Program-made: the position numbers and the translations under genes
From: an uncultured Flavobacteriaceae bacterium
GTDB lineage: Bacteria; Bacteroidota; Bacteroidia; Flavobacteriales; Flavobacteriaceae
DNA length: 39,811 nt
Reading direction: 5' to 3'
Assembly: GCA_905480425.1 (NCBI GenBank)
Contig: CAJQQG010000069.1
Coordinates: 1-39,811 of the forward strand
Shown: positions 1-9,069 of the stretch, piece by piece
Layout: every line of letters starts with the position of its first letter
How positions within the stretch are numbered: the stretch's first letter is position 1
The notes under the pieces: model-generated
Databases searched by the model: none
Seen by the model: the letters and a program-made list of their open reading frames with translations, nothing else
What the model was told of the DNA's origin: nothing

Positions 1-1787
1 GAGGCATTAGTTGAAATTTCAACACATTTTTGATAATCTGCTTTACCATCTGCAGCATCAAAAATAGCTCGATCTTTATCCGTTGCTTTGGTCATGTCAG
101 AATCATATTTTTTCATTACAACAAGCGCAGCTTTTAATTCAGGAATATTTTTGAATTGACTTCTTACTTCTTCAATCATTGCCATTGCTGCTCTTCCAAC
201 AGCATTCATTGATAAGGCAGAAAATACGAAAGGCAACATTCCTCCTACTAATAATCCAGCCATAATTCGAGGTTGAGAAACATCAATACTTGTAACATTC
301 GCAACTTTCATAAAAGCAGAAAATAATGCAAGTGCAGTCAAAGCTGCAGAAGCAATCGCAAAACCTTTTCCAATTGCAGCTGTAGTATTTCCAACAGCAT
401 CTAAGGTGTCGGTACGTTCTCTTACCTCACTAGGAAGCTCTGCCATTTCAGCGATGCCTCCCGCGTTATCTGATATAGGACCGTAAGCATCAACTGCTAA
501 TTGAATTCCAGTATTTGCAAGCATACCTACTGCTGCAATTGCAATTCCGTAAAGACCTGCAAAATGATGTGAAACTAGAATTGCTGCAGCGATTAATAAA
601 ATAGGAATCATTGTAGACATCATTCCAACACCTAACCCTGCAATAATATTCGTTGCTGCACCAGTTTCAGATTGTTTTACAATTGAATTTACTGGTTTAG
701 AGCCAGTACCTGTATAATATTCTGTAATTTTTCCAACTCCTAAACCGGCAACAAGACCAGCAATAGTAGCTAAGAAAATTCCCATGGCCCCAAAGGGTAA
801 TCCTTCAATTGATTCAGGAATCATTGCATGGATAATAAAGTAAGAGGCTACTACCATTAATCCAGCGGATCCAAATTCTCCAACATTTAATGCAGTTTGA
901 GGGTTTCCTCCCTCTTTGACACGAACAAAGAAAGTCCCTATAATTGACATAATAATACCTACTGCAGCTAATACTAAAGGAAGATATACCGCACCAAGAC
1001 CATTTAAATCTGGTGTAATAATAAAGGCTCCTAAAACCATTGTACCAATAATTGAACCTACATATGATTCAAATAAATCAGCTCCCATTCCTGCAACATC
1101 TCCAACATTGTCCCCAACGTTATCAGCAATTGTAGCGGGATTTAAAGGATGGTCTTCTGGAATTCCAGCTTCAACTTTACCTACTAAGTCAGCACCTACA
1201 TCAGCTGCTTTGGTATAAATTCCACCTCCTACTCTTGCAAATAATGCAATAGAGGAAGCTCCCATTGAAAAACCTGTTAATACATTTAATACCATTGAAA
1301 GGTTATCAGCTCCAGGCCAAATGTTTTGATAAATAGCAAAAAGACTACTCAGCCCTAACACGCCTAAACCAACAACGCCAAGCCCCATTACAGCTCCACC
1401 AGCAAAAGCAACTTCTAGGGCTCTGCCTAGAGAGGCTCTAGCTGCTTGTGTCGTTCTTACGTTTGCTTTTGTGGCAACGCGCATTCCAATAAATCCAGCT
1501 AGCGCAGAACAAACAGCACCTACTATAAAAGAGACTGCAACCATTCCATTAGATCCTACTTCATTGCTTCCTTTGAAGTATAGAAGGATAGCTACAGCTA
1601 CCACAAAAATTGAAAGAATTTTATATTCAGCCTTAAGAAAGGACATAGCACCATCTGCAATATTCTTGGCAATTCTTGCCATTTTTTCATTCCCAACCTC
1701 TTGTTTGGCAACCCAATTGTTCTTGAAAAAGACAAATATTAATGCCAGAATTCCAAAGGCAGGTAAAAGTTTTATAATTAATTCCAT
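1..1787 (-). CDS. hppA: Membrane-bound K+-dependent ion-pumping pyrophosphatase, C-terminus cut off by window edge
   Basis: Integral membrane pyrophosphatase that couples PPi hydrolysis to export of H+ and/or Na+. About 595 residues are present, starting at ATG 1787; the rest lies beyond base 1. Seen in the translation: the catalytic loop [20 protein letters not shown], the second acidic motif [18 protein letters not shown], and many hydrophobic helices. The segment [20 protein letters not shown] (bases about 340-410) has Ala where K+-independent enzymes have Lys (GNTTKA), so by family rules this is the K+-dependent type. That class includes H+-, Na+- and dual pumps, and I cannot tell which this is. 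It lies 125 bp downstream of pdhB on the same strand, with a possible promoter of its own in the gap. Family assignment is very secure. Confidence 0.96.
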   Translation of the reverse strand, partial: MELIIKLLPAFGILALIFVFFKNNWVAKQEVGNEKMARIAKNIADGAMSFLKAEYKILSIFVVAVAILLYFKGSNEVGSNGMVAVSFIVGAVCSALAGFIGMRVATKANVRTTQAARASLGRALEVAFAGGAVMGLGVVGLGVLGLSSLFAIYQNIWPGADNLSMVLNVLTGFSMGASSIALFARVGGGIYTKAADVGADLVGKVEAGIPEDHPLNPATIADNVGDNVGDVAGMGADLFESYVGSIIGTMVLGAFIITPDLNGLGAVYLPLVLAAVGIIMSIIGTFFVRVKEGGNPQTALNVGEFGSAGLMVVASYFIIHAMIPESIEGLPFGAMGIFLATIAGLVAGLGVGKITEYYTGTGSKPVNSIVKQSETGAATNIIAGLGVGMMSTMIPILLIAAAILVSHHFAGLYGIAIAAVGMLANTGIQLAVDAYGPISDNAGGIAEMAELPSEVRERTDTLDAVGNTTAAIGKGFAIASAALTALALFSAFMKVANVTSIDVSQPRIMAGLLVGGMLPFVFSALSMNAVGRAAMAMIEEVRSQFKNIPELKAALVVMKKYDSDMTKATDKDRAIFDAADGKADYQKCVEISTNA

Positions 1788-1814
1788 GTTTAATTTTTTG
1801 TTTGAAAAGTGCGG

Positions 1815-1845
1815 TAAAAATAGTAAAACAAACTCGGTTTCAAAA
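1815..1845 (-). promoter_or_regulatory. Possible promoter for hppA
   Basis: On the minus strand TTTTG (1841-1845) is followed after 18 nt by TATTTTTA (1815-1822). This is one mismatch from the Bacteroidota -7 box TAnnTTTG and has ordinary spacing. It lies 27 nt before the hppA ATG. The match is modest, and hppA could also be read through from pdhB. Confidence 0.35.
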
Positions 1846-1912
1846 TCTAATGAAGCTTTAAAAAAATAAGGCTTAATTCCTTCTATAAGTTTTGAGGTAA
1901 AGTCTGAATTTT

Positions 1913-2890
1913 TTAATGATACATTACGCGTTTTATTGCTTTAATTACATCTTGATGATTAGGCAACCATTCCTTTAAAAGAACCGGTGAATAAGGAGCA
2001 GGAGTATCTGCCGTGTTAATTTTTTCAATGGGTGCATCTAAATAATCGAAAATTTGATTTTGAACTTGGTAACTAATCTCGGTAGAAATATTCCCAAAAG
2101 GCCATGATTCCTCTAAAATGACTAAGCGATTAGTTTTCTTAACTGACTCAAAAATTGTGTCATAATCTAGTGGTCTTATTGTTCTTAGATCAATAACCTC
2201 AACATCAATTCCCTCTTTAGCAAGTTCTTCTGCAGCGATAATTGCTTCTTTTAATATTTTGCCAAAAGAGACGAGTGTCACATCTTTTCCAATACGTTTA
2301 ACTGCTGCTACACCTATAGGAAGAGTATATTCTCCTTCAGGGACCTCTCCTTTATCACCATACATTTGTTCAGACTCCATAAAAATAACGGGGTCATCAT
2401 CACGAATTGCAGATTTTAATAATCCTTTTGCGTCATAAGGATTTGAAGGAACAATAACCTTAAGTCCAGGACAATTTGCGAACCAACTCTCAAAAGCCTG
2501 TGAGTGAGTAGCTCCTAATTGACCAGCAGAGCCTGTTGGACCTCTAAAAACTATGGGACATGGAAACTGTCCCCCTGACATCTGTCTAATTTTTGCAGCA
2601 TTGTTAATAATTTGATCAATTCCAACTAACGCAAAATTAAAGGTCATATACTCAATTATAGGTCTATTTCCAGTCATTGTAGAACCAACACCAACTCCAG
2701 AAAAACCTGCCTCTGAGATAGGGGTATCAATAACTCGTTTAGCGCCAAACTCATCCAACATTCCCTTTGATGCTTTATATGCTCCATTATATTCCGCTAC
2801 CTCTTCTCCCATTAAATAAATAGTTTCGTCACGTCTCATTTCTTCACTCATTGCTTCTGCAATGGCTTGTCTAAATTGTAAGGTCTTCAT
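1913..2890 (-). CDS. pdhB: Pyruvate dehydrogenase E1 component, beta subunit
   Basis: Beta subunit of the thiamine-diphosphate-dependent E1 enzyme that decarboxylates pyruvate and passes the acetyl group to lipoyl-E2. It is 325 aa, the normal length for a separate E1 beta. Residues 1-180 are the pyrimidine-binding transketolase domain, with LMGEEV (26-31), TPISEAGF (56-63, Glu60 being the conserved ThDP-activating Glu) and GATHSQ (126-131). The C-terminal transketolase domain follows and includes [11 protein letters not shown]. The alpha subunit and E2 are not in the window, which suggests a split locus. The closely related branched-chain E1 beta is an alternative, but the [18 protein letters not shown] start and overall pattern fit PdhB. 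LipA, which makes the lipoyl cofactor of this complex, lies at 21539. Confidence 0.93.
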   Translation of the reverse strand: MKTLQFRQAIAEAMSEEMRRDETIYLMGEEVAEYNGAYKASKGMLDEFGAKRVIDTPISEAGFSGVGVGSTMTGNRPIIEYMTFNFALVGIDQIINNAAKIRQMSGGQFPCPIVFRGPTGSAGQLGATHSQAFESWFANCPGLKVIVPSNPYDAKGLLKSAIRDDDPVIFMESEQMYGDKGEVPEGEYTLPIGVAAVKRIGKDVTLVSFGKILKEAIIAAEELAKEGIDVEVIDLRTIRPLDYDTIFESVKKTNRLVILEESWPFGNISTEISYQVQNQIFDYLDAPIEKINTADTPAPYSPVLLKEWLPNHQDVIKAIKRVMYH

Positions 2891-2910
2891 GTATTTTATT
2901 CATTGAAGTG

Positions 2911-2942
2911 CAAATTTAATCAATAATTATCTATTAACTCAA
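2911..2942 (-). promoter_or_regulatory. Promoter of pdhB (TTG-N21-TAAATTTG)
   Basis: On the minus strand TTG (2940-2942) and TAAATTTG (2911-2918) match the Bacteroidota -33/-7 pattern with a 21-nt spacer. The -7 box is exact and ends 20 nt before the pdhB ATG at 2890. Confidence 0.5.
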
Positions 2943-3027
2943 CTCAATAAAGAAGGAAAATATTCGTTTGTAAAGATACTACTCAATTAAAAATTCTTTT
3001 TTAATTAAAAATACATCGAATCTACCT

Positions 3028-3642
3028 ATGAAGCTAGTGAAAATAAATGTTAAAGGAATTTCATACAGCGAAACTCAAACTGGTGCTTATGCGCTCATTT
3101 TAAAAGAAGCCGAGGGTGATAGAAAACTTCCTATTATTATAGGTGTTTCTGAAGCACAATCGATTGCAATTGCCTTAGAGAATGAAATTAAACCGACACG
3201 TCCTTTGACTCATGATTTATTTAAAAGTTTTGCCGAACGATTTTCAATTGTTGTAAAACAAGTAATTATTCAAAAACTCGTTGACGGTGTTTTTTATGCA
3301 AGTTTAATTTGCGAACGAGATAAAATTGAGGAAATTATTGATTCAAGAACATCAGATGCTATTGCTTTAGCACTACGTTATAAAGCACCTATATTTATTT
3401 ACGACTCCATTTTAAAAAAAGCTGGATTTACAACAGCAGTTTCTTCTAAAGAGAAAAAAATTTCTGAAGATAAATGGGTAACTGATTTTGATAAAGAACA
3501 AAGCGAAAAAAAGGAAGAGATTAAAGACTTGAAAAAAATATCAATCTCTAAACTAAGAAATATGCTTACCACCTCAGTTGCTAATGAAGACTATGAAAAA
3601 GCAGCACGTCTAAGAGATGAACTCTCTAATCGTAAAAAATAA
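3028..3642 (+). CDS. DUF151 'bifunctional nuclease' family protein with C-terminal UVR motif
   Basis: 204 aa. Residues 1-135 form the DUF151 domain, recognised from the start MKLVKINVKGISYSETQTGA, the stretch LPIIIGVSEAQSIAIALE, and RTSDAIALALRYKAPIFI. Members of this family have been described as DNase/RNase enzymes, and the domain is widespread in bacteria. A charged Lys/Glu-rich linker (about 140-168) leads to a C-terminal UvrB/UvrC-type motif, with LRNMLTTSVANEDYEKAARL and then RDEL (about 176-199), a helical hairpin used for protein contacts in nucleotide excision repair and Clp adaptor proteins. The nuclease activity is a family label, not something visible here. It lies upstream of thyA on the same strand with a 92-bp gap. 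Confidence 0.85.
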   Translation: MKLVKINVKGISYSETQTGAYALILKEAEGDRKLPIIIGVSEAQSIAIALENEIKPTRPLTHDLFKSFAERFSIVVKQVIIQKLVDGVFYASLICERDKIEEIIDSRTSDAIALALRYKAPIFIYDSILKKAGFTTAVSSKEKKISEDKWVTDFDKEQSEKKEEIKDLKKISISKLRNMLTTSVANEDYEKAARLRDELSNRKK

Positions 3643-3711
3643 GTCATCCATTGTTAATTTTTTTTTTATAACCTTTTATCTACTCAGGCTAATATATTGT
3701 TCAAATGCTAC

Positions 3712-3719
3712 TATTTTTG
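3712..3719 (+). promoter_or_regulatory. -7 box TATTTTTG before thyA
   Basis: Exact TAnnTTTG box ending 15 nt before the thyA GTG at 3735. No clear TTG -33 element lies at the right distance, so the assignment rests on the box and its position. It supports the GTG start, since the transcript would begin only about 10 nt before it. Confidence 0.4.
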
Positions 3720-3734
3720 AGTAAATAAAAATTT

Positions 3735-4559
3735 GTGAAACAATATTTAGATTTAGTAAAGCTCGTTTACACCTCAGGAATAGAAAAAACAGATAGAACA
3801 GGTACGGGTACAAAAAGTATTTTTGGGCATCAAATGCGGTTTGATTTATCAAAAGGTTTTCCATTAGTTACAACAAAAAAAATTCATGTAAAATCAGTGG
3901 TTCACGAGCTTTTGTGGTTTCTTAAAGGAACTACAAACATTAATTATTTAAAAGAAAATGGAGTACGCATTTGGAATGAATGGGCAGATGAAAAGGGAAA
4001 TCTAGGGCCTGTTTATGGACACCAGTGGCGCAACTGGAATAGTGAAGGTATTGATCAAATAAAAGAAGTTATCAATACCCTTAAAACTAATCCCGATAGT
4101 AGAAGAATGCTCATTTCTGCTTGGAACCCAAGTGTGATGCCTGACACTAATAAATCCTTTGCGGAAAATGTTGCTAATAATAAAGCTGCTCTTCCGCCTT
4201 GTCATGCTTTTTTTCAATTTTATGTTGCTGGTGGAAAGTTATCCTGTCAGCTATACCAGCGCAGTGCAGATGTATTTTTAGGAGTCCCTTTTAATATTGC
4301 CTCCTATGCTCTGTTAACACTAATGGTTGCCCAAGTATGTGGTTATGAAGCAGGAGATTTCATACATTCTTTTGGTGATGTACATATATACTCAAATCAC
4401 TTTGAACAGATTGATGAGCAGCTCACAAGATTGCCAAAAAAATTACCCATAATGCAACTAAACTCTGAAATTAAAAATATTTTTGATTTCACATATGAAG
4501 ATTTTGAATTACTGAACTATGATCCGCATCCTTTAATTAAGGGAAAAGTGGCTATTTAA
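3735..4559 (+). CDS. thyA: Thymidylate synthase
   Basis: Makes dTMP from dUMP with methylene-tetrahydrofolate, releasing dihydrofolate. It is 274 aa from a GTG start; the next internal Met (residue 34) is inside the conserved fold, so GTG is required. Motifs: [12 protein letters not shown] (20-31) for phosphate binding, WNEWAD (80-85), [11 protein letters not shown] (91-101), SRR (122-124), and the nucleophile Cys156 in [12 protein letters not shown], then [16 protein letters not shown] and the end [10 protein letters not shown]. About 14 extra residues between MPD and LPPC are, as far as I recall, usual in Bacteroidota ThyA. The dihydrofolate it produces is recycled by FolA, encoded 1.1 kb downstream. 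Its TAA shares three bases with the stop codon of the convergent aminotransferase gene. Confidence 0.97.
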   Translation: MKQYLDLVKLVYTSGIEKTDRTGTGTKSIFGHQMRFDLSKGFPLVTTKKIHVKSVVHELLWFLKGTTNINYLKENGVRIWNEWADEKGNLGPVYGHQWRNWNSEGIDQIKEVINTLKTNPDSRRMLISAWNPSVMPDTNKSFAENVANNKAALPPCHAFFQFYVAGGKLSCQLYQRSADVFLGVPFNIASYALLTLMVAQVCGYEAGDFIHSFGDVHIYSNHFEQIDEQLTRLPKKLPIMQLNSEIKNIFDFTYEDFELLNYDPHPLIKGKVAI

Positions 4560-5593
4560 CGATCGTTACTTTCTAACACATCTATTAAAGTATCTAATTC
4601 TCTCATTTGATTATAATAATGAAAAGAAATACGAATTCCATTTCCTCTGAAGGCACAATGGATTTTATTCTTTTGTAACTTATGATATAAAGACTTATTT
4701 CCAGGTATATTAAAAATACTACTATGGGAAGGGCGTTCAATTACCCATGGTGCTATTAGCTGTAATGAGATTAAACGTGTCTTAACAGCTAAAGTAATTT
4801 GTGCTTTTTGCTCCATTAAAGCCTTAAAATCTTTACGGTTAAATGCTTCTATTGCAAATCGTAAACTAGCAGTAGCGAGTATATTGAAGTGACCTTTAAA
4901 AATATGACTGTATAAAAAAGATGGTGTTATTTTGGTTTGCTCTAAATATTTTTCAGAAACTATTAAAACACCATTTCCAAATCCAGCCATTAGCCATTTA
5001 TAGCCACTTCCAGCTACTATATCAAAGGGAGCTTTAGAAAAATTAAATGGGTGTGCTCCTAAAAACTGAGTTCCATCTCCTATTATTAATAATTTTGGAT
5101 ATTTTTCTTTTATTCGATTCAAAAATGAAAAGTCAATAAGTATCCCTGATGTATATTGAATTATACTTAATGCCAATACATCAATTTTATTTGAAGAAAG
5201 AAATGATTCTATAGATTCTTCTATAGTTGAACTTAGAGGAATAGTTTTTATATCAAATTTATGTTCTGTAAAAGCATCAACTAATGAAGGATAATCTTCC
5301 TCTAAGACTAATATTTTACTCTTACTCGGTAAAAAAGAAATTGCTTTTCTTATTCCTATTGAAAAGTTTGAAACTACAAAAGTATGTTCTGCTGGGCTTC
5401 CAAAAAAATTAGAAATAATTCTGTGAGTATCCCGCAGAGAATCATATGCTTTTACTTTATATTCTCCACCGCCTTGAACATATATTTCTTCTTCTTTTCT
5501 TCTAAAAGCAGCAAGTTCATTGGACATAGGGCCAACATATGCTGTGTTTAAATAGGTACAGTTTGTTAATAACGGAAGTGAATCTGAATACAT
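4556..5593 (-). CDS. Class V PLP-dependent aminotransferase family protein
   Basis: Fold-type I PLP enzyme of the class V group (cysteine desulfurase, kynureninase, isopenicillin-N epimerase relatives). With the ATG at 5593 it has 345 aa. Motifs: [10 protein letters not shown] near the N-terminus, [10 protein letters not shown] with the PLP-contacting Asp (about residue 173), and the cofactor lysine in [14 protein letters not shown] (about Lys199). An in-frame start at 5665 would add 24 Lys/Phe/Ser-rich residues and run across the folA start region, so 5593 is preferred. Substrate is unknown; I see no IscS-type active-site Cys loop, so true cysteine desulfurase activity is unlikely. It is convergent with thyA (stop codons overlap) and divergent from folA. 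Confidence 0.8.
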   Translation of the reverse strand: MYSDSLPLLTNCTYLNTAYVGPMSNELAAFRRKEEEIYVQGGGEYKVKAYDSLRDTHRIISNFFGSPAEHTFVVSNFSIGIRKAISFLPSKSKILVLEEDYPSLVDAFTEHKFDIKTIPLSSTIEESIESFLSSNKIDVLALSIIQYTSGILIDFSFLNRIKEKYPKLLIIGDGTQFLGAHPFNFSKAPFDIVAGSGYKWLMAGFGNGVLIVSEKYLEQTKITPSFLYSHIFKGHFNILATASLRFAIEAFNRKDFKALMEQKAQITLAVKTRLISLQLIAPWVIERPSHSSIFNIPGNKSLYHKLQKNKIHCAFRGNGIRISFHYYNQMRELDTLIDVLESNDR

Positions 5594-5610
5594 AAGAAAA
5601 GAAGAAAGTG

Positions 5611-5618
5611 TATTTTTG
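5611..5618 (+). promoter_or_regulatory. -7 box TATTTTTG before folA
   Basis: Exact TAnnTTTG box 25 nt before the folA ATG (5644), in the 50-bp divergent gap with the aminotransferase gene. No convincing -33 TTG is present. This placement also argues against the longer aminotransferase start at 5665. Confidence 0.4.
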
Positions 5619-5643
5619 TTGACAAATTTAATCTTTTCAAAAG

Positions 5644-6153
5644 ATGAATGAAAAAGAAATTTCAAAAGATATAACCTTAATTGCTGCTACATCAGAAAAC
5701 AACGCATTAGGCAAAGACAATCAACTAATCTGGCATATCTCAGAAGACTTAAAACGCTTTAAAAGGTTGACTCAAGGTCATGCAGTAATAATGGGAAGAA
5801 AAACATTTGAGTCCATGCCAAAGGCACTTCCCAAACGTACGAATATTATTTTAACTAGGAATAGAGAATATACCGCAACTGATGCCTTAATAGCTCATAC
5901 ACTCCAAGAAGCATTAGCCTTTACTGGAGATGATAAACAACCTTTTATCATTGGAGGTGGAGAAATTTATACTCTTTTCCTCGAAGTATCACATACTATT
6001 GAATTAACTCGAATACATAATACTTTTGAGGCAGATGCTTTTTTTCCAGCTATTGATACTACTAAATGGTCATTAATTGCAGAAGAAAAAAATATGCCAA
6101 CAAAAGACCAGCCTCATACTTACTCTTATTTAACATATAAAAAAATATCTTAA
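5644..6153 (+). CDS. folA: Dihydrofolate reductase
   Basis: NADPH-dependent reduction of dihydrofolate to tetrahydrofolate; the usual trimethoprim target. It is 169 aa, normal for bacterial DHFR. Motifs: ITLIAATSENNALGKDNQLI (10-29), W30 followed by HISEDLKRFK with catalytic Asp35, VIMGRKTFESMPKALPKRTN for NADPH binding, and FIIGGGEIY. The TAA overlaps the fabD ATG by one base, so the two genes are translationally coupled. It sits on the same strand as thyA but is separated from it by the inverted aminotransferase gene. Confidence 0.96.
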   Translation: MNEKEISKDITLIAATSENNALGKDNQLIWHISEDLKRFKRLTQGHAVIMGRKTFESMPKALPKRTNIILTRNREYTATDALIAHTLQEALAFTGDDKQPFIIGGGEIYTLFLEVSHTIELTRIHNTFEADAFFPAIDTTKWSLIAEEKNMPTKDQPHTYSYLTYKKIS

Positions 6154-7031
6154 TGAACGCATTTGTATTTCCAGGACAAGGGGCTCAATTTCCAGGGATG
6201 GGAAAAGATCTATATGCTTCTGAATCTATTGCCAAAATTCGATTTAAAAAGGCTAATGAAATATTAGGGTTTTCTATTACCGAAGTTATGTTTGGAGAAG
6301 ATGAAGAAGCACTGAAACAAACACAAGTAACACAACCTGCTATTTTTTTACACTCTACAATATTAAGTGAAGTGATGGGAAATCGTTTTAATCCAGAAAT
6401 GGTAGCGGGGCATTCATTGGGTGAATTTTCGGCAATGGTTTCCGCTGGTGCACTTTCTTTTGAAGATGGCCTTCGTTTAGTTCACGAAAGAGCATTGTCT
6501 ATGCAAGCTGCATGTGATAAAGTACAAGGAACTATGGCAGCCATTATAGGTCTTGAAGACTATAAGGTTGAATCTATTTGCCAAAAGACACCAGGCATAG
6601 TTGTTGCGGCTAATTATAATTGTCCTGGACAATTAGTTATTTCTGGAGCAGTTGAAGCAGTCAAAAACGCCTGTAAGGCACTTACAGAAGCTGGAGCCAA
6701 AAGAACACTGTTACTTCCGGTAGGCGGAGCATTTCATTCCCCTTTAATGCAACCAGCAAAATCCAAATTAGAAATAGCTATAGAAAACACAAGAGTTAAT
6801 AAACCTAGTTGTCCGGTCTATCAAAATGTAACTGCTAGAGGAACATCTGATCCCGAACTATTAAGATCTAATTTAGTAGCTCAACTTACTGCACCTGTAA
6901 AATGGACACAAAGTGTGCAACAAATGATTTCTGATGGTGCTATAAATTTCATAGAAGTTGGACCAGGAAAAGTACTTCAGGGATTAGTTAAAAAAATTAA
7001 TCGGTCTGTGGAAACACAATCTGGAAGTTGA
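6153..7031 (+). CDS. fabD: Malonyl-CoA:ACP transacylase
   Basis: Loads malonyl groups onto acyl carrier protein to feed fatty-acid elongation in the cytoplasm. It is 292 aa, typical for stand-alone FabD. Visible motifs: FPGQGAQFPGMG (6-17) oxyanion region, QVTQPAIFLHS (58-68), nucleophile Ser88 in AGHSLGEFSA, Arg113 in HERALSMQ which holds the malonyl carboxylate, His195 in GGAFHSPLM, and VGPGKVLQGLVKK near the C-terminus. Its start overlaps the folA stop by one base. It converges on the DegT-type aminotransferase with a 20-bp gap that shows no terminator hairpin. Confidence 0.96.
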   Translation: MNAFVFPGQGAQFPGMGKDLYASESIAKIRFKKANEILGFSITEVMFGEDEEALKQTQVTQPAIFLHSTILSEVMGNRFNPEMVAGHSLGEFSAMVSAGALSFEDGLRLVHERALSMQAACDKVQGTMAAIIGLEDYKVESICQKTPGIVVAANYNCPGQLVISGAVEAVKNACKALTEAGAKRTLLLPVGGAFHSPLMQPAKSKLEIAIENTRVNKPSCPVYQNVTARGTSDPELLRSNLVAQLTAPVKWTQSVQQMISDGAINFIEVGPGKVLQGLVKKINRSVETQSGS

Positions 7032-7051
7032 CAAATGATTTAATTGGGGAT

Positions 7052-8182
7052 TTAGGCTAAAAAAGATATTACCTTTCCTGTAATAAATTTTATCTGCTCT
7101 TTTGTCAATTCTGAATGCATTGGAAGAGAAATTACCTCTTTTACCAATTTATTTGTAACTGGAAAATTATCTTGATTAACCTTAGGATCAAAATAGGCTT
7201 TTTGATTATGAAGGGGCACTGGATAATAAACACCACATGGGATTTCATGATCATTTAAATACTGAACCAATCCATCTCTGTCAGCTCCTATAATTCTGAG
7301 AGTATATTGATGAAACACGTGTGAAGTACAGTTCCCTGAAGTAAAGGGAGTTACAATATTTGGATGGCCAGAAAGCAAGCTAGAATAATTTAATGCTGCC
7401 TCTTTCCTTCTTTCGTTATAAAAATCTAAATAGTTCAATTTCACTTTTAAAACTGCTGCTTGCAAAGAATCTAGTCTTGAATTTACACCCACAACATCAT
7501 GATAATAGCGTTTATACATCCCATGATTAACAATTCCTCTAATAAAATGAGCAAGGTCATCATCATTCGTGAAAATGGCACCACCATCTCCATAAGCACC
7601 AAGATTTTTTGAAGGAAAAAAAGAGGTAGCTCCCACATGACCCAAGGCACCTGTTTTTATTTTATTTCCATCATCATAAGTATAGGTTGCTCCGATGCCT
7701 TGGGCATTATCTTCAATTACAAAAAGACTATATTTTTCTGCAAGTTTGTTTATAGCTTGCATGTTAGCTGCTTGTCCAAAAAGATGCACAGGAATAATAG
7801 CTTTTGTTTTAGGTGAAATAGCTGCCTCAATTACCTGAGGGTCAATATTAAACGTCCTAGGATCAACATCTACTAAAACTGGTTTTAATTGTAACAATGA
7901 AATTACCTCTACGGTTGCTGCAAAAGTAAAATCGGCTGTAATAACTTCATCCCCTGGCTGAAGCTTTAACCCCATTAATGCAATTTGCAATGCATCTGTT
8001 CCATTGGCACATGGAATTACGTGCTTAACTCCTAAATAATGCTCTAAATCTTCTTGAAACTCCTTGACTGCGGGTCCATTAATAAAGGATGTCGTGCTTA
8101 AAACTTTATTGAAAGAAGTTTGAACTTCTTCTTTAATAAATTCATATTGGCCCTTTAAATCGACCATTTGTATTTTTTTCAT
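7052..8182 (-). CDS. DegT/DnrJ/EryC1/StrS-type sugar aminotransferase
   Basis: PLP-dependent enzyme that puts an amino group on a nucleotide-activated keto-sugar for surface glycans. 376 aa. Motifs: MVDLKGQYEFIKEE (6-19), ANGTDALQIALM (59-70) binding the cofactor phosphate, VIEDNAQGIGA (155-165) with Asp158 and Gln161, the PLP lysine Lys192 in SFFPSKNLGAYGDGGA, NSRLDSLQAAVL, and a C-terminal YYPVPLHNQKAY. The pattern resembles the WbpE/WlbC group (3-amino sugars), but the exact sugar and position cannot be read from sequence alone. It is the last gene of a polysaccharide block and has a possible promoter of its own in the 47-bp gap upstream. Confidence 0.88.
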   Translation of the reverse strand: MKKIQMVDLKGQYEFIKEEVQTSFNKVLSTTSFINGPAVKEFQEDLEHYLGVKHVIPCANGTDALQIALMGLKLQPGDEVITADFTFAATVEVISLLQLKPVLVDVDPRTFNIDPQVIEAAISPKTKAIIPVHLFGQAANMQAINKLAEKYSLFVIEDNAQGIGATYTYDDGNKIKTGALGHVGATSFFPSKNLGAYGDGGAIFTNDDDLAHFIRGIVNHGMYKRYYHDVVGVNSRLDSLQAAVLKVKLNYLDFYNERRKEAALNYSSLLSGHPNIVTPFTSGNCTSHVFHQYTLRIIGADRDGLVQYLNDHEIPCGVYYPVPLHNQKAYFDPKVNQDNFPVTNKLVKEVISLPMHSELTKEQIKFITGKVISFLA

Positions 8183-8204
8183 CTGAATTTTTGCAATTGA
8201 TTTA

Positions 8205-8212
8205 CAAATATA
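8205..8212 (-). promoter_or_regulatory. -7 box TATATTTG before the DegT-type aminotransferase gene
   Basis: Exact TAnnTTTG box on the minus strand, 22 nt before the ATG at 8182, inside the 47-bp gap after the glycosyltransferase gene. A TTT lies 19 nt upstream in place of TTG. It suggests the aminotransferase can be expressed independently of the two upstream polysaccharide genes. Confidence 0.4.
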
Positions 8213-8229
8213 AGTAGGTTTAAAAGTAA

Positions 8230-9069
8230 CTAAACTATAGAATTAAAACGTTCTGGTATTTTTATAAGCGCGTGTCCTTTTAATGGAGCTGGTTTATTCC
8301 ACGAAAACCAACTTCTTTTTTTCTGTAAGGTTTTCCGTCCTTTTTCAATAAAGCTTTCTTGGTAAATAATCCCTTCTTTTAAAAGACGATATAAATTAAA
8401 TCGTCTTTCCAAATGATCTTTCCATCCGGCATCTTTTATTTCTTTATCTGAAACCTTACTGATTGCAGATAAATAGTCTACCAGTCCAAAATGAAAAAGA
8501 TATAAATGATTGTCTATAGTATAATTTTTACCTTTTACCCTATGGAATCCAGAGCCCCAAGTTAAAGGTTTAAATGCGACTACAGGTTTTGTATAGCGAC
8601 TAGAAAGTTGAGCGAATTCACGTTGAGATAAAAAAGTTTTATCATGATCAATCGGATGCTCTAATGTTGGATGTTGTCCGACATCTAAGCCTAAAGCTGA
8701 TCTTGAGGAGGTAGAAAAATCTTGAAGTAAATAATCTTTTAAAGAAATGTTTTTGATTGGGTCTAGTACAAGAAACTCATCGATGTCCATAGCTAAAACT
8801 ACTTGGTAATCTGAAAATAATTTATTTGCAAAATTAGAAATCATACGAGCACGATTACGATCTCCAGCTGCTCTCTTCTGAGGTTTATGCGGTTTCTGAA
8901 AATAATTTATTTTATAAGCTTTCGTAGGAAGATCTTGATCAAGTCCATCTATAAATAAATAAAGGTTCTTAAATCCAAATTGAGTGCCATAGTATTCAAT
9001 CCACTTATCCGCAAAGAAGGTATCATTCCTTACCATTGAAATAACTGCAATTTGATCTTTATGTTTCAT
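8230..9069 (-). CDS. Glycosyltransferase (GT2/GT92-like)
   Basis: 279 aa, probably a GT-A fold transferase acting at the cytoplasmic face of the membrane in surface-polysaccharide synthesis. The N-terminus VISMVRNDTFFADKWIEYYG (9-28) matches the 'Glyco_tranf_2_4'/GT92-type opening (acceptor-loop Asn, then Trp-Ile-Glu-Tyr). DIDEF (95-99) is the metal-binding DxD-like motif. Downstream, GSGFHRVKG and YLFHFGLVDYL supply His residues as in this group. No membrane helix is seen. Its ATG directly abuts the stop codon of the Stealth gene, so the two are co-transcribed. Donor and acceptor sugars are not predictable. Confidence 0.75.
   Translation of the reverse strand: MKHKDQIAVISMVRNDTFFADKWIEYYGTQFGFKNLYLFIDGLDQDLPTKAYKINYFQKPHKPQKRAAGDRNRARMISNFANKLFSDYQVVLAMDIDEFLVLDPIKNISLKDYLLQDFSTSSRSALGLDVGQHPTLEHPIDHDKTFLSQREFAQLSSRYTKPVVAFKPLTWGSGFHRVKGKNYTIDNHLYLFHFGLVDYLSAISKVSDKEIKDAGWKDHLERRFNLYRLLKEGIIYQESFIEKGRKTLQKKRSWFSWNKPAPLKGHALIKIPERFNSIV

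Noticed and set aside
916-1869. Plus-strand open frames of 100 and 132 codons
   Set aside because: They are the antisense of the conserved hppA frame; their low-complexity Thr/Pro/Ala/Ile content mirrors hppA's Gly/Ala/Val-rich helices.
3004-3027. AT-only inverted repeat before the DUF151 gene (ATTAAAAA/TTTTTAAT)
   Set aside because: With no G or C in the stem, such repeats are expected by chance in this base composition; no clear function.
4557-4568. 12-bp perfect palindrome TAACGATCGTTA at the thyA stop
   Set aside because: No loop, so it cannot form a hairpin in RNA; a regulator site is possible but there is no second copy to support it.
5594-5665. 24-residue N-terminal extension of the class V aminotransferase
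   Set aside because: It would overlap the folA start and promoter box and does not resemble the family; ATG 5593 begins right where the conserved part does.
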